Shown: one piece after another, positions 34,214-42,270 of the stretch
Layout: each line of letters starts with the position of its first letter
How positions within the stretch are numbered: position 1 is the first letter of the stretch
Origin: Paraburkholderia sp. Ac-20340
GTDB taxonomy: Bacteria > Pseudomonadota > Gammaproteobacteria > Burkholderiales > Burkholderiaceae
Assembly (NCBI RefSeq): GCF_017104965.1
Contig: NZ_JAAGPR010000049.1
Span: forward strand, 1-46,321
DNA length: 46,321 bases
Direction of reading: 5' to 3'
The notes under the pieces: model-generated
What the model saw: only the letters and a program-made list of their open reading frames with translations
Told to the model about the DNA's origin: nothing
Databases searched by the model: none
Position numbers and translations under genes: made by a program

Positions 34214-35233
34214 TCAGAGCAAACCGGCCTGACGCAGCAGACGGGCGGCCTGGCTGTCGTCGCCGAGCTGCTGGATCGTCAGCGCGGGCGGCTTGAGCTG
34301 GTCGAACGGCTTGTTGATCGGATCGCCGGCCACGCCCGGGCGCAGCGGATATTCGAAGCTGATATGACCTTGCGCCATGAGTTTTTGCGCGCGCTCGCTC
34401 ACGAGGTAAGCGAGAAACTTCTGCGCGCCGTCCTGGTTATGCGCGGCCTTCAGCACCGCTGCGCCCGAGACGTTCACCAGTGCGCCCACGTCGCCGTCGG
34501 CGAAATGCGCTACGGCGCTGCGCGTCTGCTTGTCGCCGATCTCGGCATGCAGGCGGTCCCAGTAGTAGTTGTTGATGATGCCCGTGGCGACCGCGCCGCG
34601 GTTCACGGCGGCGACCACGCCTTCATCGTCGTCGAAGATCTGCGCGTTGGTTTTCAGGCCCTTGAGCCAGGCGACCGTAGCGGCTTCGCCCTTGGCGGCC
34701 AGCACGGCGTCCACCACCGGCAGGAAGTCGGCGTCGCTCGGCGCGATGCCAACCTTGCCTTTCCATTCCGGCTTCGCCAGATCGAACAGCGATTGCGGCA
34801 GTTGCGCGGCCGGTACCTTCGCCGTGTTGTAGGCCAGCACGTTCTCACGCGCGGTCACGGCCACCCACTGGCCGGCGGGCGAGTTGTAGCGCGCGGGCAC
34901 TTCGCCCAGCGTGTTTTTCTGCACCGGCGCGAGCAGGCCTTTTTCTTCGAGCAGCATCAGCTCGGGCGAGTTCTCGGTGAAGTAGACATCGGCGGGCGTC
35001 TTCTCGCCTTCGGCCACGAGTTGCGCGGCCAGCGCCGGGCCTTCGCCGCTGCGGATCTTCACGTCGATGCCGGTCTGCTGCTCGAAGTCCTTCGCGAGCT
35101 GGTTCACGACCTGCTCGTGCTGGGCGTTGTAGAGCGTGATCGACGCGGCGTGCGCGGCGAACGGCACCATGCCCGCAAAGGAGAGCGCGAGGGCGGCAGC
35201 GCGCAGGCGTGCGCCAGGGAATGTTGTTTTCAT
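34214..35233 (-). CDS. fbpA: Ferric-iron ABC transporter, periplasmic binding protein
   Basis: A 339-residue periplasmic binding protein of the FbpA/transferrin-like class. A Sec signal peptide is cut after about residue 29 (AAHA). All iron ligands known from Neisseria FbpA can be matched: His39 in YNAQHEQV, Glu87 in PADVYFTENSPE, and the tyrosine pair 223-224 in INNYYWDRL. This supports direct ferric-ion binding rather than binding of another anion or a chelate. It follows the EfeB-like gene by 75 bases and precedes the permease. Confidence 0.94.
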   Translation of the reverse strand: MKTTFPGARLRAAALALSFAGMVPFAAHAASITLYNAQHEQVVNQLAKDFEQQTGIDVKIRSGEGPALAAQLVAEGEKTPADVYFTENSPELMLLEEKGLLAPVQKNTLGEVPARYNSPAGQWVAVTARENVLAYNTAKVPAAQLPQSLFDLAKPEWKGKVGIAPSDADFLPVVDAVLAAKGEAATVAWLKGLKTNAQIFDDDEGVVAAVNRGAVATGIINNYYWDRLHAEIGDKQTRSAVAHFADGDVGALVNVSGAAVLKAAHNQDGAQKFLAYLVSERAQKLMAQGHISFEYPLRPGVAGDPINKPFDQLKPPALTIQQLGDDSQAARLLRQAGLL

Positions 35234-35308
35234 GATCGGTCGTTATCCGTTCTTGTCGATTGCGTGTGTCGAATGCGTATGCAAAAAAGCGCTTATTTCA
35301 GGCTTATG

Positions 35309-36619
35309 TCAGGCCTCGAAGAGTTCGGCGCCGATGAACGAGCCCGGCTTCGCACCCGGCGGACACGCAAAAATCGCGCTGCCCACGTGCGTGGTGAACT
35401 GGTTCATCATGTCGAACTTCGCGAGCTTCTCGTTGATCGGAATGAAGCCCGTGCGCGGGTCCGCCTGGTGAGCGATAAAGATGAGGCCCGCGTCATATTC
35501 GGTTTCCTGACGCCATGGCGGCCAGCGCTCGATATAGAAGTTCGTGCTGTCGTTGTACGAGTACGAACGGCGCAGAATCTGCGCGCCGTTATTCGAGGCG
35601 CGATTGGACAGGCGCACGTGCGAGTTGTCGGGAATCAGCGCATTGCCGTCCTTATCCTGCGCGCCGAGATCGACCGGATCGAATTCCTTCTCCTTGCCGA
35701 TGGGCGCGCCGCTGTACTTGCGACGGCCGAACACCTGCTCCTGGAAGCCCAGTTCCATCTGGTCCCAGTGTTCGAGCGTGATGCGGATACGGCGCACGAC
35801 CGTGTACGTGCCGCCCTGCATCCACGGCGTATCGGCGGACGTGGCCCAGACGAATTCCTTCATCGCGGCGGGGTCGGCGGTCGGCGGATTGTTGGTGCCG
35901 TCCTTGAAGCCCATCAGGTTGCGCGGCGTCTGGCCGCGCGGACCCGACAGAAAGCCCGCCTGGCCCCAGCGCATGCGCAGCATGCCGTAGCCCTGGCGCG
36001 CGAGCTGGCGTACCGCGTGGAAGGCCACTTGCGCGTCGTTCGCGCAGGCCTGCACGTAGAGATCGCCGCCGGTTTTCTCGGCGATCAACTGGTCGCCGTT
36101 AAAGCGCGGCAGATCGACGAGCGCAGCAGGGCGCCTGCTCGCGAGACCATAGCGATCCTTGCCTTCGGACATGAAAAGGCCGGGACCGAAGCCGAACGTG
36201 AGCGTGAGACCCGCCGGGCCAAGACCCAGCACGTCGCCCGAATCCGGCGCGGGTTGGTCGTCGCTCAGACCGTCGAGCGCGGCGGCGCTGTGGCCTTGCG
36301 TCATGCGCGCGGCGGAGTCGGTCCACTGGCGCAGCAGCTTGATGACGTCGTCGCGCGAGGTGGTCGTGAGGTCGAACGCGGCCACATAGGTATGCGCCTG
36401 TTGAGCCGTGACGATGCCGCCTTGATGCGGCGCGTAAAACGGCTCGATGGCGGCGAGCGGGTCCGCTGCCGCCGTGCGGTGCTTCGCTTCGGCGGCCTGC
36501 GCCTGCTGCGACAGCGTCGCGCCGAGCGTAGCGCCCGCCGCGACGGCCGCGCCGCCTGCCTTCAGGAAACCGCGCCGCGAACTTTGCCGCGGGCGGTCGT
36601 GGGGATCATCGGAGGACAT
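35309..36619 (-). CDS. efeB: Dyp-type haem peroxidase / deferrochelatase, Tat-exported (EfeB-like)
   Basis: A 436-residue Dyp-type peroxidase of the EfeB group. A twin-arginine signal is present (SRRGFLK, residues 14-20, then an Ala/Gly core to about 43), so it is exported folded, with haem, to the periplasm. The catalytic motif GFKDGTNNP has Asp240, and His334 in PDNSHVRLSNR is the expected proximal haem ligand. In E. coli EfeB works with EfeU and EfeO in ferrous iron uptake, and has been proposed to free iron from haem. Here EfeU and EfeO are absent and an FbpABC ferric importer is next instead. It starts three bases after the beta-propeller gene. Confidence 0.93.
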   Translation of the reverse strand: MSSDDPHDRPRQSSRRGFLKAGGAAVAAGATLGATLSQQAQAAEAKHRTAAADPLAAIEPFYAPHQGGIVTAQQAHTYVAAFDLTTTSRDDVIKLLRQWTDSAARMTQGHSAAALDGLSDDQPAPDSGDVLGLGPAGLTLTFGFGPGLFMSEGKDRYGLASRRPAALVDLPRFNGDQLIAEKTGGDLYVQACANDAQVAFHAVRQLARQGYGMLRMRWGQAGFLSGPRGQTPRNLMGFKDGTNNPPTADPAAMKEFVWATSADTPWMQGGTYTVVRRIRITLEHWDQMELGFQEQVFGRRKYSGAPIGKEKEFDPVDLGAQDKDGNALIPDNSHVRLSNRASNNGAQILRRSYSYNDSTNFYIERWPPWRQETEYDAGLIFIAHQADPRTGFIPINEKLAKFDMMNQFTTHVGSAIFACPPGAKPGSFIGAELFEA

Positions 36620-36622
36620 GAT

Positions 36623-37783
36623 TTATTTGGCCAGCACAAGAGTATTGACGTCGTCTTCCACGTAGTAGAAGCCGTCGCCCGCCGGAGTCAGCGCGATGCC
36701 GAACAGGTCGCCGTTGCCGGGCGGCGTCTGCGCCTTGTCGGTATCGATCCAGCGTGCGTAGAGTTGCTTCGCCGCGACCGGGTCGATTTCCACGACCTGG
36801 CCGTTGAGCGCGTTCGTCACCAGCAGATGGCCCTGCGGCGTCGCGATCATCGCGAGCGGGCGGTGCAGCAGACCGTCGGCGGTCAGCTGGCGGCCCACGC
36901 CTGCGCTCGTATCGCGCGTGAGCGGATCTTCGATCACGTTGATGCGGTTGCCGATCGCGTCGGACACGTAGAGCAGCTTGTTGTCGGCGGAGAGTGCCAG
37001 ACCGGTCGGGCCGACCAGGAACACGCCGCGATCCGCCTGCGCGCCGAAGCCGCTCGCCACCACCGTTTCGCTCTTCACGACCGGCGCCTGGCCGCTCGGG
37101 ACGTCGAGTTCCATGCGCAGCACCGTGGCCTGCTTGAACACCGGCGGCGGATTGCCTTCCGCGCCGCCCACGCCAAAGCCCGCATTGCTCACGAACAACG
37201 TGGCATGGTCGCCGTTATCGACCACGGCCATATTGCCCCACGGATCGTTGATGTTCGGACTGCTGATGACCTTCGCGATCTTGCCGCCGCTATCGAGCAC
37301 GATCATGCAGCCCGCGCCCTTGGTGCTGGTCGTGCCATCGTTGCTCGGCGTGCTGCCGACGATCACCCAGCCCGACTTCAGCATCGTCATCGCGGTCGAC
37401 AGACCCACGCCGCCCGGACATTCCTTGAGGTCGCGCGGAATCGTCGCGAACAGCGTCATCTGCTTCGTGTCGGGGTGATAGTCGACGATCGTGCTGCCGG
37501 TGCCCTGCATATTGGCGGCATTGTTGAAGTTGTCGATCAGCACGTCGCCCTGTTTCACCGTGCCGGCGCTCACCGGCGCGACAACCAGAGCGTACGGATT
37601 CTGGTCGCCGTTATCGGGCACCGTGTTGATGAGCGTGGTCTGGTGATGAACGATTTCGAGCAGACCTTGCGGGTCGGCATGAGCGGCGAGCGGCGCGCCG
37701 AGCACGGCGACAGCGGAGAGCGCGAGCGCCGCGCGGGTGGCGTGAGCCGAGCACAGCAGCAGCTTGCGCATGGCGTGATTCAT
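36623..37783 (-). CDS. Secreted NHL/SMP-30-like beta-propeller protein of unknown function
   Basis: A 386-residue exported protein. The first 36 residues are a Sec signal (Arg/Lys, long Ala/Leu core, cut after AAHA). The rest has repeated beta-sheet blades of the type found in NHL and SMP-30 propellers: VGPTGLALSADNKLLYVSDAIGNRI, RPLAMIATPQGHLLVTNALNGQVVEID and LFGIALTPAGDGFYYVEDDVNTLVL each mark one blade (quoted in part). There are two cysteines in the middle region (ECPGG and GAGCMIV). No catalytic motif was recognised. It sits between the porin (97 bases away) and the EfeB-like gene (3 bases), so it belongs to the iron operon; a role in binding the iron source or partner proteins is a guess. 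Confidence 0.82.
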   Translation of the reverse strand: MNHAMRKLLLCSAHATRAALALSAVAVLGAPLAAHADPQGLLEIVHHQTTLINTVPDNGDQNPYALVVAPVSAGTVKQGDVLIDNFNNAANMQGTGSTIVDYHPDTKQMTLFATIPRDLKECPGGVGLSTAMTMLKSGWVIVGSTPSNDGTTSTKGAGCMIVLDSGGKIAKVISSPNINDPWGNMAVVDNGDHATLFVSNAGFGVGGAEGNPPPVFKQATVLRMELDVPSGQAPVVKSETVVASGFGAQADRGVFLVGPTGLALSADNKLLYVSDAIGNRINVIEDPLTRDTSAGVGRQLTADGLLHRPLAMIATPQGHLLVTNALNGQVVEIDPVAAKQLYARWIDTDKAQTPPGNGDLFGIALTPAGDGFYYVEDDVNTLVLAK

Positions 37784-37880
37784 GGTATTTCTCCGTGCCC
37801 CGCGCAGGCACGCACGCGCCTTCATGGGCGTAGCGGAAAAGCGCGAGGACTTGGGGTTAGACATAAACGGATCGAGCGGA

Positions 37881-39347
37881 TCAGAACGTGATGTTGGTGC
37901 GCACGCCCAACACAAAGGTGTTGCGCAGCGCCGCGGTCGCATCGTTCGGATTCTGGCCGGCGCCGGCATTGAAGGTGTATTGCGCGTCGGCCTGCAATTG
38001 CCACCAGGGCGTGACCTGATACTGGTAGGTCGCTTCCAGCGTGGTTTCCTGGGTACGCACGCCATAGGGCGTACCGTAGTAATTTCGGTAGTCCAGATCG
38101 AGGTCGTGCACGGCATTGCTGACCTTGATATACGTGAGCGCCAGACCCACGCTGTCGTTGTCGCGACCCTTGAACGGCGCCTTCATGACCACGCCCGCAT
38201 TCGCCGAAAAGCTCACGAGATTGCGGTCGCCCGGCGCGCCCATCACGCGTGCGAATACGCCGATGCTGCGCGGTTCGTCGGGATCGGGACGCCAGATCAT
38301 CTGGTCGGCCACGGCGTAGATGCTGTAGTCGCCGTGATGTTGCGCGGCAATCCCGGTGCTGGCCGGATTGTTCAGCGACGGCCCCGTGGTGTCGTAGTGC
38401 AGGTCGTCGAACGAATTGCTGTTGTACCAGAAGCCCAGTTTGTAGGTGCCCGGCAGACCGTGATTGTCCGCGCTCACGAGTTCGCCTTCGGACGGCTGGT
38501 TAATCGCATACTGCAACTCGCCGATCACGAGTGCGCCGTTGTGCAGATTAAAGTTCGTACCGCTAAGGTTATTCGGATTGTTGCCGAGCGGATCGCCATC
38601 GAATACGCCGATCAAACCCGTCAGCGAAGGCGTAATCTGGCCGCGCACGCGCACGCCCAGATCCGCAAGCGGATACGCCGGGCCGCCCGAAGGCATGTCG
38701 TACGAAGGCAGTGCCGGCCAGCCGAACATCGTGTTGACGAACAGCGCCGAATACTGACTCGCCATGAATTCCTGGTCGATACTTTGCTGACCGACCTTGA
38801 TATCGAGCTTCTTGTCGAGGAAGGACTGCTGATACCACATCTCCCACAGACGCGTGGTGTCCTGCGCCTCGATGCCGCTCGCGGTATTCAGCGTGCCGAG
38901 ATTATTCGCGCTCAGATTCGAGCCGTGAATCTGCAGTGCGCTGATATTGAACAGGCCACCCTGAATGCCGAGCGCCTTGCTCGTATCCACCTGCACCGTC
39001 GCGGTTGTGAGGCCGTCATAGGCGCCGCCGCGATTCAGACCGCCGCGCAGATTCGCCAGATATTCGCTCGTCTCGGTCAGTTCGAACGTCACGCCGTATT
39101 TGCCGAGCCACGGACGCAGACCGCCCATATCGCCGAGCAGGTTCTGACGCGTCCAGATGCCGGTCCAGAAGTTCGACGGTTGCGCCTTGATCGACAGATC
39201 GGCCTCGGGGGCTTCGGGCGCGGCATCGGGGTTGCTCGACTGGGCGTGTGCAGCGCATGCGAAAGTCGCACAGGCAGCCCACATCGCGAGACCGCGCAGG
39301 GCAGGCGCACGCCGTTCGAACGAACGGGATGACCGGATTGGTTTCAT
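37881..39347 (-). CDS. OprB-family outer-membrane porin
   Basis: A 488-residue beta-barrel of the OprB carbohydrate-selective porin family. A signal peptide is cut after about residue 35 (AAHA), and the last residue is Phe (GVRTNITF), as required for outer-membrane insertion. WTRQNLLGDMGGLRPWLGKYGV, then ANLRGGLNRGGAYDGLTTATV are OprB family signatures near residues 65-110 (quoted in part). AAGGA lies eight bases before the ATG at 39347. OprB proper takes up sugars, but here the gene leads an iron operon behind a Fur box, so it more likely admits an iron source. It is the only outer-membrane component in the operon; no TonB-dependent receptor gene is present. Confidence 0.9.
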   Translation of the reverse strand: MKPIRSSRSFERRAPALRGLAMWAACATFACAAHAQSSNPDAAPEAPEADLSIKAQPSNFWTGIWTRQNLLGDMGGLRPWLGKYGVTFELTETSEYLANLRGGLNRGGAYDGLTTATVQVDTSKALGIQGGLFNISALQIHGSNLSANNLGTLNTASGIEAQDTTRLWEMWYQQSFLDKKLDIKVGQQSIDQEFMASQYSALFVNTMFGWPALPSYDMPSGGPAYPLADLGVRVRGQITPSLTGLIGVFDGDPLGNNPNNLSGTNFNLHNGALVIGELQYAINQPSEGELVSADNHGLPGTYKLGFWYNSNSFDDLHYDTTGPSLNNPASTGIAAQHHGDYSIYAVADQMIWRPDPDEPRSIGVFARVMGAPGDRNLVSFSANAGVVMKAPFKGRDNDSVGLALTYIKVSNAVHDLDLDYRNYYGTPYGVRTQETTLEATYQYQVTPWWQLQADAQYTFNAGAGQNPNDATAALRNTFVLGVRTNITF

Positions 39348-39440
39348 CGTATTCCTTACTTATTTAATTCTTTATAGCGGTATCGAATCTCCATGCCCGC
39401 TTAATTAGCGAGCGTGAATCGTTTGTCTCCGAGACGGCGC

Positions 39441-39452
39441 AATCGTACGATT
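39441..39452. promoter_or_regulatory. 12-bp palindrome over the porin -10 box
   Basis: AATCGTACGATT is a perfect palindrome that covers the proposed -10 element of the porin promoter. It is a candidate operator for a second regulator besides Fur, though a 12-bp palindrome can arise by chance. Confidence 0.4.
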
Positions 39453-39470
39453 CGCTAATAAGGTCGTCAA
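39442..39470 (-). promoter_or_regulatory. Sigma70-type promoter of the porin-iron operon
   Basis: On the minus strand TTGACG (39470-39465), a 17-base spacer and TACGAT (39447-39442) fit the sigma70 consensus well (5 and 4 of 6). Transcription would begin near 39435, leaving a leader of about 88 bases before the porin ATG. Confidence 0.6.
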
Positions 39471-39476
39471 CACAAA

Positions 39477-39491
39477 TGAGAATGATTCTCA
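39477..39491. promoter_or_regulatory. Fur box upstream of the iron operon
   Basis: TGAGAAT-G-ATTCTCA is a perfect 7-1-7 inverted repeat. It matches the Fur consensus TGATAATnATTATCA at all but one base per half-site. It lies six bases upstream of the porin -35 element, centred near -49. Fur with iron would be expected to repress the operon, although repression from this position is less typical than from over the -10/-35. Confidence 0.85.
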
Positions 39492-39667
39492 CATTAATTA
39501 CGAGTCGTAAGCGCAGTGTTTACAAGGCGCTTTCATCGGTGATCCTGATCATTACAAGCAGTTAGATAAGCCGCTGTACGGTATGAGGAAATCACGCGAA
39601 AATGCCTCGTCTGTCAGCCCGATTTTTTGATGCTGTTATTTCATTTATTTGCACGCAGGTGAGACCG

Positions 39668-40510
39668 ATGTCCGCATTCGAACTAAATCTGAACGATTAT
39701 TTCTCCCGTATCGGCTATGCAGGCCCGCGTGAAGCAACGATCGATGTTTTGCGCGCGCTGCATGACCTGCATCCGCGCGCGATTGCTTTCGAAAACCTGA
39801 ATCCGTTCGCGGCGCGGCCGGTGTCGGTGGCGTTGCCCGATATCGTCGCGAAGCTGGTGGACTCGCGACGCGGTGGTTACTGCTTCGAGCACAACACGCT
39901 GTTCGCGCACGTGCTGATGCAACTGGGTTTCGAAGTCGAGCCGATGGCGGCGCGCGTGCTGTTCGGTCTGCCGGACGGCCTGATCATGCCGCGCACGCAT
40001 ATGTTGTTGCGCGTGAAGATCGACGGCCAGGCATGGCTCGCCGATGTCGGCTTTGGTGGCGCATCGCTGAGCGCGCCGCTCGCGTTCGCGCAACGCGGCA
40101 CGCAACAGACGCGGCTCGAACCCGCGCGCCTCGCGCCGATCGACGCAACCGAATGGAAGCTCGAATCGTTCGACGGCAATGCGTGGGTGGATGTTTATCG
40201 CTTCGACGATAAACCGGCACAGTGGGTCGATTACGAAATGTCGAACTGGTACACGTCGACCTTGCCGGAATCGTTTTTCAGGGGCAACCTGATCGCGTGC
40301 ATCGCGCACGAAGGACGCCGCGCGGTGCTGTTCAACAATCGCTATAGCGAACGCGACGGTAACGGCCAGTTGCTGGTCGAACGCTTTATCGGCAGCGCTG
40401 GCGAACTCGCGCAATGCCTGAACGAAGGCTTCAATCTGGATACGACAGGCTTCGATGTGCCTGAGATGTTCGCGCGCGTGGAAGGACGCGAACAGAGTCT
40501 CGCACGCTGA
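39668..40510 (+). CDS. Arylamine N-acetyltransferase
   Basis: A 280-residue NAT enzyme that transfers acetyl from acetyl-CoA to arylamines, hydrazines or related compounds. The cysteine-protease-like triad is complete: Cys72 in RGGYCFEHN, His111 in PRTHMLLRV, and Asp126 in LADVGFGG. Length is normal for bacterial NATs. The ATG at 39668 gives the usual N-terminus (MSAFELNLNDYFSRIGY); the ribosome-binding site is weak. It is divergent from the iron operon, but a metabolic link to it is not evident. The methyltransferase-like gene follows 43 bases later. Confidence 0.95.
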   Translation: MSAFELNLNDYFSRIGYAGPREATIDVLRALHDLHPRAIAFENLNPFAARPVSVALPDIVAKLVDSRRGGYCFEHNTLFAHVLMQLGFEVEPMAARVLFGLPDGLIMPRTHMLLRVKIDGQAWLADVGFGGASLSAPLAFAQRGTQQTRLEPARLAPIDATEWKLESFDGNAWVDVYRFDDKPAQWVDYEMSNWYTSTLPESFFRGNLIACIAHEGRRAVLFNNRYSERDGNGQLLVERFIGSAGELAQCLNEGFNLDTTGFDVPEMFARVEGREQSLAR

Positions 40511-40553
40511 AGCTTCGTTGCGTCCGCTTCGAACGCGGCGCAGGGAGGGGACG

Positions 40554-41243
40554 ATGAACACGCCACTGGTCTTGCGGCTCGTTACGCAGACCGCCATCTG
40601 GCTGGTGTTTCAGGGCGCGCTGTTGTTCGTCGGCGCGGGCACGCTGGCCTGGCCGGCGGCGTGGCTCTGGCTGCTCGAATGGGCGGCGTGCAGCGCGTGG
40701 ATCGGCTTGTGGCTCGCCCGCACCGATCCGGGTCTGCTGGCCGAGCGTCTTGCACCGTTTGCGCAGCGCGAACAGGCGCGCTGGGATCGCGTGTTCATGA
40801 TCGCCGTGGCGCTGGTCTGGTGCGGATGGCTGGTTTTTATCGGCGTGGATGCCATGCGTTTTCACTGGTCGCATGTGCCGCTGTGGCTCAGCGTGTGCGG
40901 CGCGGTGGCGATCTTCGTCGATCTGTATGCCACGCGTTGTGTGTTCGCGGCGAATCGCTACGCGGCGCCTGTCGTCAAGATCCAGCGCGAGCGTGGGCAT
41001 GCGGTGACGGATAGCGGGCCGTATGCGTATGTGCGCCATCCCATGTACGCATTCGCGATCCTGCTGCTTGCGGGCACGCCGCTGATGCTGGGATCGTGGT
41101 GGGGGCTGGCGTGGGTGCCGTTGATGATCGTGGGCGTCGGCTGGCGCGCCGTGCGTGAAGAGCGCGCGTTAGCCGCGGAATTGCCGGGCTATCGCGCGTA
41201 TATGGAGCGGGTGAGGTATCGGTTCGTGCCTGGCGTGTGGTGA
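40554..41243 (+). CDS. Isoprenylcysteine methyltransferase (ICMT)-like membrane protein
   Basis: A 229-residue integral membrane protein with about five hydrophobic segments. The C-terminal part has the pattern of ICMT/PEMT-type S-adenosylmethionine-dependent methyltransferases: VTDSGPYAYVRHPMYAFAILLLAGTPL (near 155, quoted in part), then REERALAAELPGYRAYMERVRYRFVPGVW at the end. In bacteria the substrate of such proteins is mostly unknown, since prenylated proteins are absent. A strong AGGGAGGGG precedes the ATG at 40554. It is probably co-transcribed with the NAT gene. Confidence 0.85.
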   Translation: MNTPLVLRLVTQTAIWLVFQGALLFVGAGTLAWPAAWLWLLEWAACSAWIGLWLARTDPGLLAERLAPFAQREQARWDRVFMIAVALVWCGWLVFIGVDAMRFHWSHVPLWLSVCGAVAIFVDLYATRCVFAANRYAAPVVKIQRERGHAVTDSGPYAYVRHPMYAFAILLLAGTPLMLGSWWGLAWVPLMIVGVGWRAVREERALAAELPGYRAYMERVRYRFVPGVW

Positions 41244-41259
41244 CGCCAAACGCGCCGCT

Positions 41260-42048
41260 TCAGTGCGCAGAAGAACCCGCAGCCGGCCCCAGCGCATTTG
41301 CGTAGCGCCGATACAGCCAGGCCAGCGCCGAACTCGTCACCAGCGCGAAGGCCAGATTGGCCACGCTCTGCATGATCGCGAGCGCCGTAAACCATCCCGG
41401 CGTCTGCACGACGGCAGGCGAGATCCCCGCGTGGCCCATGCCGATCAGCACGAGCGCAGCGCACACGATCAGCGGCAACGCCGCCACGCACGAGACACCC
41501 AGCAGATTCCAGAAGTGCCCCTGGCTATCGCGCCACGCGGCGCCCAGCGAGAAACGCTCGCCGATCGCCAGTGCCGGATAGAGCAGGCAGACGCGCACGC
41601 CCACGATCATCCAGATGGCCGCGACGACCAGCGCGAGGAACAACTCGCTGGCCGCGGTGCGCGGACTCAACATCAGCCAGAGTCCCGCGCCGGTGCCGAT
41701 AAAGAACAGCATCATCAGCACGCCCAGACCGAGCATGCGCAGCATCGGCCGCGCGCCGTTGGGCATGAGCGGCGCGGTGCGCTCGCCCAGCAGCACGAAG
41801 CGGTAGACCTTCAGCGTGAACCAGAGATAAACGAGGGCGTTGAAGAGAGACGCGATATTGCCCGCGAGAATGAGGGCGGTGGAGGGCATGTCGCCCTCGC
41901 CCGGGATGGGGCGGCCGGCCAGCGCGAGCCAGCCCAGCACGGCATAGATGGCAAACGCGCCCAGCACCACGGCGGGCATGTGCGTGACGGTTTGCCAGGC
42001 GCTGGCCCACGCGCGCTTGACGCATTCCATGAAGGTCATCTGTTGCAT
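41260..42048 (-). CDS. BPSS1780-like integral membrane protein, unknown function
   Basis: A 262-residue protein with about six hydrophobic segments spread over its length, first at about 23-45, last at about 225-248. The N-terminus MQQMTFMECVKRAWASAWQT suggests an amphipathic helix before the first segment, and the overall pattern recalls the BPSS1780 family of Burkholderia membrane proteins. No catalytic motif is seen. It converges on the methyltransferase-like gene with a gap of 16 bases, and is separated from the bd oxidase genes upstream by about 70 bases. Confidence 0.75.
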   Translation of the reverse strand: MQQMTFMECVKRAWASAWQTVTHMPAVVLGAFAIYAVLGWLALAGRPIPGEGDMPSTALILAGNIASLFNALVYLWFTLKVYRFVLLGERTAPLMPNGARPMLRMLGLGVLMMLFFIGTGAGLWLMLSPRTAASELFLALVVAAIWMIVGVRVCLLYPALAIGERFSLGAAWRDSQGHFWNLLGVSCVAALPLIVCAALVLIGMGHAGISPAVVQTPGWFTALAIMQSVANLAFALVTSSALAWLYRRYANALGPAAGSSAH

Positions 42049-42120
42049 GGTGCTTAGGTCGAAGTTGACAGATGGCCTACAGTCTAACGCGGCGTGGGAC
42101 CCGAGTGCGCCCGGTTTGCG

Positions 42121-42270
42121 CTATTTCACGGCGAATAGCGTCAGGTTCATGAACACCCTGAACACTTCGCCGAGCGAAACCGCCCCGGCCACGCCGCCGC
42201 ACCAGAGCAGCACGAACCAGAGCCAGCCGGGCAGGGCGCCCTTCCTAGTGATAGTGATGAGCGTCGCCAT
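42121..42270 (-). CDS. DUF2474-family small membrane subunit of the bd oxidase
   Basis: A 49-residue protein read directly from the minus strand, ATG at 42270 and TAG at 42123-42121. It begins MATLITITRKGALPGWLWF, continues VLLWCGGVAGAVSLGEVF, and ends with RVFMNLTLFAVK. The single hydrophobic helix with the W-x-W and GGVA pattern is that of DUF2474 proteins, which follow cydAB/cioAB genes and act like the CydX subunit. Its first 26 bases overlap the 3' end of cydB in another frame, so translation is likely coupled. It is too short for most gene callers. Confidence 0.8.
   Translation of the reverse strand: MATLITITRKGALPGWLWFVLLWCGGVAGAVSLGEVFRVFMNLTLFAVK

Larger units (their letters stand above)
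39348..39667. other. 320-bp divergent regulatory region of the iron operon
   Basis: This stretch separates the porin gene and the arylamine N-acetyltransferase gene. It is clearly richer in A and T than its surroundings. It holds the porin promoter, a Fur box and a 12-bp palindrome, listed separately. No gene was recognised in it. Confidence 0.7.

Noticed and set aside
34364..37891. A plus-strand open frame of 1175 codons
   Set aside because: It lies antisense to fbpA, efeB and the propeller gene, all strongly supported. Its product is an Arg/His/Ala-rich string without domains, as expected when the third codon positions of real genes are G or C.
39602..39667. A longer N-terminus for the arylamine N-acetyltransferase
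   Set aside because: The 22 extra residues do not resemble NAT, and the shorter start gives the conserved N-terminus.
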